Of a DNA stretch of 6,310 bases, positions 1 to 5,102 are shown piece after piece. The position numbers and the translations under genes were made by a program. Positions within the stretch are counted from its first letter, which is position 1. Every line of letters starts with the position of its first letter. The notes beneath the pieces were generated by a model. That model did not search any database, was not told the origin of the DNA, and saw only the letters and a program-made list of their open reading frames with translations. The stretch comes from Syntrophomonadaceae bacterium (GTDB taxonomy: Bacteria > Bacillota > Syntrophomonadia > Syntrophomonadales > Syntrophomonadaceae): contig DUSB01000024.1 of assembly GCA_012840625.1 (NCBI GenBank), positions 1-6,310 on the forward strand. The letters run 5' to 3'.

Positions 1-420
1 GTCAGCGAATATGGTATACCGATCACCCAGGTGCAGGAAATCATAACCATGGTACAGCCTACTCGTTTACCGCAGGTTCCAGATTTTGTAGAAGGCATTA
101 TTAATCTGCGCGATAAAATCATTCCCATTATTGACATTAAAAGGCGTTTTGGCATGCCGGCGTCAGAGGTAACCAGTGAGACGCGAAGTGTAGTAGTAGA
201 AGTAGCAGGTCAGACTGTAGGGATTATCGTTGATGAAGTAAGTGAGGTATTACGCTTGCCGACTGATCAGATTGAAGCACCACCATCAGTAGCGGGTGGG
301 GTGGCGGCAGAATACTTAACTGGCGTAGGAAAGCTTGATGATCGCCTACTCATTCTGTTGGACATGGATAAAATTCTTACCGAACATGAAAAAGAAGAAC
401 TGCTGGCATCACAGTCTTAA
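1..420 (+). CDS. cheW: CheW-like chemotaxis coupling protein (5' truncated)
   Basis: The reading frame is open from base 1 to a TAA at 418-420. Its true start lies upstream of the window, so about 139 C-terminal residues are seen and probably only a short N-terminal piece is missing, since CheW is usually about 140-160 aa. The visible part begins in the beta-strand segment reading YGIPITQVQEII. It continues with the family hallmark (TRLPQVPDFVEGIINLRD, then IIPIIDIKRRFG) and the second subdomain strand VGIIVDEVSEVLRLP. CheW is a cytoplasmic SH3-like adaptor that links methyl-accepting receptors to the CheA kinase. The usual NLRG motif reads NLRD here, a conservative family variation rather than damage. 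There is no fused receiver domain at the C-terminus, so this is CheW rather than CheV. Upstream chemotaxis genes are expected but not visible. A terminator follows 16 bp after the stop, so it ends its own operon. Confidence 0.93.
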   Translation, partial: VSEYGIPITQVQEIITMVQPTRLPQVPDFVEGIINLRDKIIPIIDIKRRFGMPASEVTSETRSVVVEVAGQTVGIIVDEVSEVLRLPTDQIEAPPSVAGGVAAEYLTGVGKLDDRLLILLDMDKILTEHEKEELLASQS

Positions 421-436
421 ATCCGGTTAGGATTTC

Positions 437-471
437 GCCCTGGAATCTAGAGAAGGTTTCAGGGCTTTCTT
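437..471 (+). terminator. Rho-independent terminator of the cheW transcript
   Basis: GCCCTGGAA (437-445) pairs with TTTCAGGGC (457-465) as a 9-bp stem with one G-U pair. The loop is 11 nt. The T-rich run TTTCTT (466-471) follows directly. It lies 16 bp after the cheW stop and well ahead of acpS, so it separates the two transcription units. Confidence 0.82.
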
Positions 472-486
472 GTCTAATGGGTTTTA

Positions 487-584
487 GACGCTGATTAAAT
501 AGACACAGATTTATTGGATTTACACTGAATTATAATAAAAAAGGATTCAGCGTAGATCATAATAGATCAGCGTTTATCAGCGTC
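487..584. repeat. Long imperfect inverted repeat in the cheW-acpS gap
   Basis: The left arm begins GACGCTGAT (487-495) and the right arm ends with its exact complement ATCAGCGTC (576-584). Inside these ends the arms keep matching: left ACACAGATTTATT and GGATTTACACTGAAT (504-530) against the complement of right-arm bases about 544-574. Several differences are of the kind that leave G-U pairs in RNA. The left arm has a few extra bases near 496-503. The centre is an AT-rich loop (about 531-542) containing TATAAT at 531-536. No reading frame crosses it. It could form a large hairpin in RNA or a cruciform in DNA. It looks like a degenerate dispersed intergenic element rather than a transposon, as no transposase or target duplication is seen. 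Confidence 0.7.
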
Positions 585-616
585 GGAAATGGTGAATGTG
601 AATATGAGCGGTTTGG

Positions 617-671
617 GACGAGATTAACGCAGATTTTATATGATTAACATTGATTTTTATTGATAAGAGCA
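617..671 (+). repeat. Decamer-periodic repeat related to the inverted repeat
   Basis: Five consecutive 10-bp blocks each begin with GAT, at 622, 632, 642, 652 and 662: GATTAACGCA, GATTTTATAT, GATTAACATT, GATTTTTATT, GATAAGAGCA. The stretch opens with GACG (617-620). Overall it resembles the left arm of the inverted repeat at 487-530, so it is a third, direct-orientation copy of the same degenerate unit. No protein is encoded. It ends about 20 bp before the acpS ribosome binding site. Function is unknown; it may bend or phase DNA, or be remnant repeat sequence. Confidence 0.65.
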
Positions 672-689
672 GTTGAGTGGAGTTAAGCT

Positions 690-696
690 AAGGAGG
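690..696 (+). promoter_or_regulatory. Strong RBS fixing the TTG start of acpS
   Basis: AAGGAGG (690-696), followed by more G residues, lies 7 nt before TTG at 704. This is ideal Shine-Dalgarno spacing and supports the non-ATG start. The next in-frame ATG, at 740-742, would remove the conserved VGVDIIDI strand. Confidence 0.85.
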
Positions 697-703
697 GGGT
701 TTC

Positions 704-1072
704 TTGCTGGTCGGGGTAGATATTATTGATATTGAGCGCATGGAACAGGCTGTAAAGCGTACACCACGTATTTTGGAGCGTGTTTTTACGAGGGAAGAAC
801 TGGAATACTGTCTGGCCAGAAACAACCCTTACCCTTCATTAGCGGTACGTTTCGCAGCCCGGGAGGCTTTGCGTAAACTAGATGTGGTTTTTACAAATGG
901 GATAGGTTTTCATGATGTGGAAGTGGTATTGGATACATATGGAAAACCCTTTTTGTTTTTACATCATCGGGCACGGGAAAAGGCTGAGCAGGCAGGTATT
1001 ACTGATCTTGCGGTTAGCCTCTCCCATTCTAAAACACAGGCCATCGCTGTGGTGATCGGAAAGAAGGGATAA
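704..1072 (+). CDS. acpS: Holo-[acyl-carrier-protein] synthase
   Basis: AcpS transfers the 4'-phosphopantetheine arm of CoA to a serine of acyl carrier protein, giving active holo-ACP for fatty acid synthesis in the cytoplasm. The 122-aa length is typical of the trimeric AcpS family. Visible motifs are VGVDIIDI at residues 3-10 (Mg-binding Asp6), RFAAREALRK at 49-58 (metal-binding Glu54 and Lys58), the DVEVV strand at 71-75 and SLSHSKTQAIAVV at 105-117 near the C-terminus. The usual K-A-(F/L)-G-T-G loop after Lys58 is replaced by LDVVFTNG, a divergence in the CoA-binding region. The TTG start is chosen from the strong SD at 690-696 and the N-terminal motif. The gene opens a cluster with nnrDE, whose GTG start lies 2 bp after this stop. 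Acp synthase beside alr is the arrangement known from Bacillus. No convincing promoter is seen upstream. Confidence 0.94.
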   Translation: MLVGVDIIDIERMEQAVKRTPRILERVFTREELEYCLARNNPYPSLAVRFAAREALRKLDVVFTNGIGFHDVEVVLDTYGKPFLFLHHRAREKAEQAGITDLAVSLSHSKTQAIAVVIGKKG

Positions 1073-1074
1073 AT

Positions 1075-2622
1075 GTGAAGCTTTTGTATGCTCAAGAGAT
1101 GAAGTGGATTGATCAGACTGCGATGAAGGATTATGGTATTCCTGGAATTGTTTTAATGGAGAATGCTGGACTCAGAGTGGTAGAATGTGCGGAGTGGGTT
1201 TTAGATAGTTGCGAAGATCCACGGGTGGTGGTGCTGGCAGGCAAAGGGAATAATGGTGGTGATGGGCTGGTTATTGCCCGCCATTTAATGAATGCCGGTA
1301 TGAAAGTAGAGACCTTCCTGACGGCTGAACCGGAAGAATTGCCTGCAGATGCATATACTAATTATTGCATATTAAAAAAGATGAAGGCGGATCTGTTTGC
1401 TCTGAGAGAGGAAGAGGATCTTAATCGCCTTACGCTATCATTGATGACGGCCGATCTTCTGATTGATGCTCTATATGGTATTGGCTTTCAGGGGCGCTTA
1501 AATGAATTTGATGCCGGAATTGCCCGTTTGGTTAATTGGAGCCGGGCTGTGGTTATTGCAGTAGATATTCCCTCCGGGGTGGAAGCAGACAGTGGCCATG
1601 TACATGGTGAGGCGATTATAGCTGATTATACGGTTACTTTTGCTCTGCCGAAAGTGGGGCTGGTGTTAGAACCAGGTAAGGATTATGCAGGCACCCTTAG
1701 CGTGGCCGATATTTCTATTCCCTCCGCTCTTTTAAACCATCAGGAGCTGAAAACTAATTTAATTACCCCTCGGGATATAAAAACCTTTTTTACCCCCCGT
1801 GATCCGGAATCTCATAAAGGCAGCTACGGGCATGTACTGGTTATTGGGGGTTCTCCCGGTATGAGCGGAGCACCAGCGATGACAGCTTATGCTGCTTTGC
1901 GCAGCGGAGCCGGCCTGGTTACGTCGGCTGTTCCGGAATCTCTGTTGCCGGTCCTGGAATCCATGCATATGGAAATCATGCACAGTCCCTTACTGGAAAG
2001 CTATGCGGGCACCATATCGCTGGATGCTTTGCCAGCGATTGGTAATTTACTGGGTGCCTGTTCGGTATGTGCTATTGGTCCTGGAATGTCGCAGTATACC
2101 GAAGCACGTGCTGTTTTGCATTATGTACTGGAAAAAGCCGGTATTCCCATAGTTATTGATGCAGATGGGATTAATGCTCTGCAGGGTGATGCCAGCATCT
2201 TAAAAGACCGGCAGATTCCCATTGTACTTACGCCTCATCCGGGTGAGATGGCCCGCCTGAGCGGCAAATCGATAGCGGAGGTTCAGGCTAACCGGATTGA
2301 GATAGCCCGGGAGTTTGCTTTGCACTATGGCGTGGTTTTAGTTCTTAAGGGGAACAAGACCATTGTAGCCACTCCATTAGGAGAGGTTTTTATTAATATA
2401 AGTGGTAATCCTGGTATGGCTACTGCCGGGAGTGGTGATGTGTTAACCGGCATCTTGTGTGGATTTATTGCCCAGGGCATGCGGGTACAGGATGCTGCTG
2501 TTGCTGCCGTATATATACATGGAATGGCTGGTGACCATGTGGCCACTGTTAAGGGGCAGCGTGGTATGACAGCCGGGGATTTAATTGAGGAACTACCTGA
2601 ACTAATTTATGAATTGGAATAA
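1075..2622 (+). CDS. nnrDE: Bifunctional NAD(P)H-hydrate epimerase / ADP-dependent NAD(P)HX dehydratase
   Basis: This is a cofactor-repair enzyme. The N-terminal YjeF_N domain (NnrE, about residues 1-215) interconverts the R and S epimers of hydrated NAD(P)H. The C-terminal ribokinase-fold domain (NnrD, about 230-510) dehydrates S-NAD(P)HX back to NAD(P)H using ADP. N-domain signs are LMENAG at 27-32, GKGNNGGDG at 56-64 and DIPSGVEADSG at 164-174. C-domain signs are KGSYGHVLVIGGSPGMSGAP at 248-267, IDADGINAL at 361-369, TPHPGEMARL at 386-395, KGNKTIV at 425-431 and NPGMATAGSGDVLTG at 445-459, whose GSGD carries the expected catalytic Asp. The 515-aa length fits the fused form. The start is GTG at 1075, with GAAGGGA at 1063-1069 as ribosome site. 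An ATG at 1073 is out of frame. The start sits 2 bp after the acpS stop, so coupled translation is likely. Confidence 0.95.
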   Translation: MKLLYAQEMKWIDQTAMKDYGIPGIVLMENAGLRVVECAEWVLDSCEDPRVVVLAGKGNNGGDGLVIARHLMNAGMKVETFLTAEPEELPADAYTNYCILKKMKADLFALREEEDLNRLTLSLMTADLLIDALYGIGFQGRLNEFDAGIARLVNWSRAVVIAVDIPSGVEADSGHVHGEAIIADYTVTFALPKVGLVLEPGKDYAGTLSVADISIPSALLNHQELKTNLITPRDIKTFFTPRDPESHKGSYGHVLVIGGSPGMSGAPAMTAYAALRSGAGLVTSAVPESLLPVLESMHMEIMHSPLLESYAGTISLDALPAIGNLLGACSVCAIGPGMSQYTEARAVLHYVLEKAGIPIVIDADGINALQGDASILKDRQIPIVLTPHPGEMARLSGKSIAEVQANRIEIAREFALHYGVVLVLKGNKTIVATPLGEVFINISGNPGMATAGSGDVLTGILCGFIAQGMRVQDAAVAAVYIHGMAGDHVATVKGQRGMTAGDLIEELPELIYELE

Positions 2623-2676
2623 ATGAGCATGCCTGGTTTGGGTGGGTCTTTTGATTAATGGGAAAGAGGTGGAAAT

Positions 2677-3147
2677 ATGATGGATCAGAAAGTAATAGCA
2701 AAAGATATTATGACCGCCGATGTAATCTATGTAAAACCAGAAGATAGTGTAGACAATGTGGCTAAACTTCTGGTCGATAACAAAATCAGCGGTATACCAG
2801 TAGTGGATGACGATCATCGTATCGTGGGTATTATTACCGAGAAGGATCTGATGATCAAAGCCAGTGAATTAAAAGTGCCATTTTATATAACATTATTTGA
2901 CAGTATTATTTTTCTAGAAAACCCCATACATTTTAACAATAAATTAAAAAAATATACCGCTTATCGGGTAAAAGATGCCATGACCAAAAAAGTTTATACC
3001 ATTGATGAAGAAGCACCCATAACAGAAGCTGTTGATCTAATGCAAAAGCACCATATTAATCGTCTGCCCGTGGTACGAGATGGCAAGCTGGTAGGCATTG
3101 TAACCCGTAATGATATTCTAAAATCGCTGGTAAAAAGCAATGGATAA
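2677..3147 (+). CDS. Two-CBS-domain protein
   Basis: This 156-aa stand-alone Bateman module has CBS1 at about residues 8-65 (AKDIMTADVIYV ... GIPVVDDDHRIVGIITEKDL) and CBS2 at about 97-153 (VKDAMTKKVYTI ... RLPVVRDGKLVGIVTRNDIL). A linker of about 30 residues rich in Phe, Ile and Leu joins them. Such pairs commonly bind AMP, ADP, ATP or SAM between the domains and act as sensors for a partner. No enzymatic or DNA-binding domain is attached, so the partner is unknown. ATG at 2677 is preceded by GAGGTGG (2666-2672). An immediately following ATG at 2680 is a possible alternative. The 3' end overlaps the alr start by 8 bp, which suggests translational coupling and makes alanine racemase or cell wall metabolism a conceivable link (inference only). 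The Bacillus locus has ydcC, an unrelated gene, at the position before alr. Confidence 0.9.
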   Translation: MMDQKVIAKDIMTADVIYVKPEDSVDNVAKLLVDNKISGIPVVDDDHRIVGIITEKDLMIKASELKVPFYITLFDSIIFLENPIHFNNKLKKYTAYRVKDAMTKKVYTIDEEAPITEAVDLMQKHHINRLPVVRDGKLVGIVTRNDILKSLVKSNG

Positions 3148-4264
3148 TCATAGATCAACATGGGCAGAAATAGATTTAGGGGCGATTCGCAGTAATCTTT
3201 ATCAGGTGATTAATTTGCTGGATCCGGCCACAAAAATAATGGCGGTGGTCAAGGCAAATGCTTATGGACATGGGTTGCTTCCTGTGGCCAAAACCTGTTT
3301 AGAAGCAGGAGCTTCTTATCTGGGAGTAGCCACTCTGGATGAAGCCCTGGAGCTTCGTGATCATGGTATTGAAGCTCCCATTCTTATTCTGGGGCAAATT
3401 CCTTATCAGTGTGCAGCACTGGCTATAGAGCGTGAAATTGAGCTCACCGTACCGGATGGGGAAACCGCGGTGGCTGTAGCCAAAGCAGCGCAAAAAGTAG
3501 GCAAACCAGCCCGGATTCATATTAAATTGGATACCGGTATGGGGCGCATTGGTTTTACTGCAGATGACAGCTCCGTCCATGATATTTTACATATTGCTGG
3601 CTTACAGGGGCTTGATATCAAAGGGATTTTCAGTCATCTGGCTACAGCAGATAGCAAGGATAAATCCTATGCTAAGCAGCAGATTGATGCTTTTAAACGC
3701 TATACTGATCGCCTTAAACAAGAGGGACTTTCCATACCCATCCGGCATCTGGCTAACAGTGCAGCCATTATGGATCTGCCGGAGGCGCAGTTTGAGATGG
3801 TGCGTTCAGGTATTATCACCTATGGACTCTATCCCTCGGATGAAGTGCAAAAAGAAAGATTATCATTGGTGCCGGCCATGCGACTAATAAGCAGAATTTC
3901 CTTTCTTAAAAGCATACCGGCAGGCAGTTCGGTTAGTTATGGTCGGACCTTTATCAGCAGCAAAGAGATCAGGGTAGCTACGGTACCGATTGGGTATGCA
4001 GATGGCTACAGTCGCCTTCTTTCTAATCGGGCTTATGCAGTTGTTAACCATATCCGGGTACCTTTAATTGGCCGGGTATGTATGGATCAGTGTATGTTTG
4101 ATGTATCAGAGGTTCCAGATGTAAAGGTAGGTGATGAAATTATTCTGTTTGGAAGACCTGAAGACGGGGTTACAGCTGATCACCTAGCCGCCTGGATGGA
4201 TACCATTAATTATGAGATTGTGTGTATGCCGGGCAGCAGAATACCCCGGTTTTACAGATCTTAG
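3140..4264 (+). CDS. alr: Alanine racemase
   Basis: This PLP-dependent racemase converts L-alanine to D-alanine for peptidoglycan. At 374 aa it has the normal fold-type III layout: a TIM barrel (about 8-240) and a beta domain (about 245-374). Visible catalytic residues are PLP-binding Lys38 in AVVKANAYGHG, Lys129 (the site that is carbamylated in Geobacillus Alr), Arg136 in GMGRIGF, the second catalytic base Tyr267 in VSYGRTF, and the CMD motif at 314-316. The N-terminal TWAEIDLGAIRSNL at 7-20 confirms the start. ATG at 3140 overlaps the end of the CBS gene by 8 bp (stop at 3145-3147) and has no clear Shine-Dalgarno, so translation probably depends on ribosomes finishing the upstream gene. 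No terminator follows, so transcription may run into mazE-mazF. The last codons form the first copy of a 15-bp tandem repeat. Confidence 0.97.
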   Translation: MDNHRSTWAEIDLGAIRSNLYQVINLLDPATKIMAVVKANAYGHGLLPVAKTCLEAGASYLGVATLDEALELRDHGIEAPILILGQIPYQCAALAIEREIELTVPDGETAVAVAKAAQKVGKPARIHIKLDTGMGRIGFTADDSSVHDILHIAGLQGLDIKGIFSHLATADSKDKSYAKQQIDAFKRYTDRLKQEGLSIPIRHLANSAAIMDLPEAQFEMVRSGIITYGLYPSDEVQKERLSLVPAMRLISRISFLKSIPAGSSVSYGRTFISSKEIRVATVPIGYADGYSRLLSNRAYAVVNHIRVPLIGRVCMDQCMFDVSEVPDVKVGDEIILFGRPEDGVTADHLAAWMDTINYEIVCMPGSRIPRFYRS

Positions 4265-4278
4265 TTTTACAGATTTTT
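4249..4278 (+). repeat. 15-bp tandem duplication across the alr stop codon
   Basis: GTTTTACAGATCTTA (4249-4263) is followed immediately by GTTTTACAGATTTTT (4264-4278), 13 of 15 bases identical. The first copy encodes the end of Alr (FYRS and most of the TAG stop). The second copy is untranslated. This looks like a recent slippage or duplication event. Confidence 0.75.
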
Positions 4279-4297
4279 AAGGAAGCAATTAATGGAT

Positions 4298-4326
4298 TTG
4301 CGAGGTCGGGAGCTACTCTATATAAT
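4298..4326 (+). promoter_or_regulatory. Sigma-A-type promoter of the mazE-mazF operon
   Basis: The -35 box TTGCGA (4298-4303, 4 of 6 consensus) and a perfect -10 box TATAAT (4321-4326) are separated by exactly 17 bp. Transcription would start near 4333, about 37 bp before the antitoxin TTG. This gives the TA pair its own promoter despite the close upstream alr gene. Confidence 0.75.
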
Positions 4327-4328
4327 AG

Positions 4329-4345
4329 ATATATCATGAATATAT
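4329..4345. promoter_or_regulatory. Candidate autoregulatory operator (AT palindrome)
   Basis: ATATAT (4329-4334), spacer CATGA (4335-4339), ATATAT (4340-4345) forms a symmetric site just downstream of the -10 box and over the expected +1. A ribbon-helix-helix antitoxin usually represses its own operon from a short palindrome in this position, so this is the best operator candidate. The AT simplicity of the site keeps confidence modest. Confidence 0.4.
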
Positions 4346-4355
4346 ATTTATTTAT

Positions 4356-4362
4356 GGGGGTG
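4356..4362 (+). promoter_or_regulatory. RBS supporting the TTG start of the antitoxin
   Basis: GGGGGTG (4356-4362) lies 7 nt before TTG at 4370. An in-frame TGA at 4337-4339 and no ATG or GTG between it and 4370 leave TTG as the sensible start. The G-run is a less than ideal Shine-Dalgarno, so initiation may be moderate. Confidence 0.6.
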
Positions 4363-4369
4363 CTCCGCT

Positions 4370-4639
4370 TTGTCGGCCTCAAAAAGAATTATAATAACAG
4401 TTTCTGAAAGCCTCCTATCTGAAGTAGATGAGTTTACGGTGCTGGAATGCAAAAACCGTAGTGAAATAGTGCGTGAAGCGATTCGATACTACTTGAATGA
4501 TCGTAGAAAAGAGCAGCTTCGTGATCAGATGAAAAAAGGCTATCTGGAAATGGCTGAGATTAACCTTAAATTAGCCTGTGAGACCGCGGGGATGGATGAG
4601 GAACTTTTTCGAAGGTGCGAACATAAATTGCTGGAGTGA
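4370..4639 (+). CDS. mazE: MazE/EndoAI-type ribbon-helix-helix antitoxin
   Basis: This is the antitoxin of a type II module: it binds and blocks the MazF RNase encoded next and normally represses the operon. The 89-aa protein has an N-terminal ribbon-helix-helix DNA-binding domain: strand RIIITVSESLL at 5-15, helix 1 around 16-24, the NRSEIVREAIRYYL helix at about 29-42. The C-terminal part contains KKGYLEMAEINLKLA at 55-69, which closely matches the toxin-binding segment of Bacillus subtilis EndoAI (RGYMEMAKINLNIS, from memory). This places it in the CopG/RHH EndoAI group rather than the AbrB-fold MazE of E. coli. It starts with TTG at 4370 and has its own promoter. Its stop is 7 bp before mazF, the usual antitoxin-first order. 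Also known as ndoAI. Confidence 0.92.
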   Translation: MSASKRIIITVSESLLSEVDEFTVLECKNRSEIVREAIRYYLNDRRKEQLRDQMKKGYLEMAEINLKLACETAGMDEELFRRCEHKLLE

Positions 4640-4646
4640 TAGATAA

Positions 4647-4994
4647 ATGATAAAACGAGGTGAAATTTATTTTGCCCAGCTTAATCCGGTGGTGGGGTCT
4701 GAACAGGGCGGGATAAGGCCGGTGCTGGTGGTGCAAAATGATATAGGTAACCAGTACAGTCCCACCACTATTATACTGGCCATTACTTCCCAGATAAACA
4801 AGGCCAAACTGCCAACACACGTGGAATTAAAAGCAGAGCAGTACGGGATGGAAAGAGACTCGGTTATATTGACCGAGCAGATCCGCACTATTGACAAGAC
4901 CCGCCTTAAACAGCGAATAGCAGTGCTTAATGAAGAAACGATGAAGAAGGTGGAAAAGGCTCTTACCATCAGTCTGGCTCTCAATGATATCTAA
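4647..4994 (+). CDS. mazF: MazF/EndoA-type mRNA interferase toxin
   Basis: This sequence-specific endoribonuclease cuts single-stranded mRNA when freed from its antitoxin. The 115-aa protein is full length and very close in pattern to B. subtilis EndoA (NdoA): KRGEIYFAQLNPVVGSEQGG at 3-22, RPVLVVQNDIGN at 24-35, the ITSQI strand at 46-50, KAKLPTHVEL at 52-61, MERDSVILTEQIRTIDK at 68-84 and the C-terminal ISLALNDI. Catalytic residues by homology are Arg24 and Thr47, equivalent to Arg25 and Thr48 of EndoA, both present, so the toxin looks intact. ATG at 4647 follows the antitoxin stop by 7 bp, with GGAG at 4633-4636 as ribosome site inside the end of mazE. EndoA-type enzymes recognise UACAU. 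Position after alr matches the Bacillus alr-ndoAI-ndoA arrangement. A strong terminator follows. Confidence 0.96.
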   Translation: MIKRGEIYFAQLNPVVGSEQGGIRPVLVVQNDIGNQYSPTTIILAITSQINKAKLPTHVELKAEQYGMERDSVILTEQIRTIDKTRLKQRIAVLNEETMKKVEKALTISLALNDI

Positions 4995-5031
4995 TCTTAC
5001 ATATTTACAAAGAAATAATCTTTCTTGACTT

Positions 5032-5068
5032 AAAACAGGTCCTTTGTCCCGACCTGTTTTTTCTTTTC
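5032..5068 (+). terminator. Rho-independent terminator after mazF
   Basis: AAAACAGGTC (5032-5041) and GACCTGTTTT (5051-5060) form a perfect 10-bp stem with a 9-nt loop. It runs into TTTTTTCTTTT at about 5057-5068. It lies 37 bp after the mazF stop and 34 bp before the next gene, so it ends the acpS-to-mazF transcription. Confidence 0.92.
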
Positions 5069-5087
5069 ATGGTGGTCAATTAAATAG

Positions 5088-5098
5088 AGGGGAGAGGG
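5088..5098 (+). promoter_or_regulatory. RBS supporting the TTG start of the C26 hydrolase
   Basis: The purine run AGGGGAGAGGG (5088-5098) ends 4 nt before TTG at 5103, and its GGGGAG core is about 8 nt away. It supports TTG as the start. The first in-frame ATG, at 5154-5156, would cut off the RPIIGIT strand that begins this family. Confidence 0.7.
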
Positions 5099-5102
5099 TA
5101 TC

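Noticed and set aside
531..536. Perfect TATAAT in the loop of the inverted repeat as an acpS promoter
   Set aside because: No acceptable -35 box lies 16-18 bp upstream, and the site is in a low-complexity AT loop, so it is not called as a promoter.
613..642. TTGGGA (613-618) with TTTATA or TATATG as a promoter for acpS
   Set aside because: Match to consensus is poor, and the -10 candidates are part of the decamer repeat.
1759..1983. Antisense 74-aa frame, and the similar one at 2325-2546, inside nnrDE
   Set aside because: Both are shadows of a strongly conserved enzyme and resemble no protein family.
2623..2658. Eleven-codon mini-ORF starting right after the nnrDE stop
   Set aside because: It has no Shine-Dalgarno and no recognisable leader-peptide pattern such as a run of one amino acid. 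Length and context fit chance.
4222..4407. 61-aa frame overlapping the end of alr and the start of mazE
   Set aside because: It overlaps two solid genes and the mazE promoter, lacks a ribosome site, and has no recognisable motif.
4667..4984. Antisense 105-aa open frame opposite mazF
   Set aside because: It lies entirely over a clearly recognised toxin gene, has no recognisable protein motif, and is explained by codon bias of the sense frame.
5025..5030. TTGACT resembling a -35 box near the end of the TA operon
   Set aside because: At 16-18 bp spacing there is no -10-like sequence; that stretch is the terminator loop and stem.
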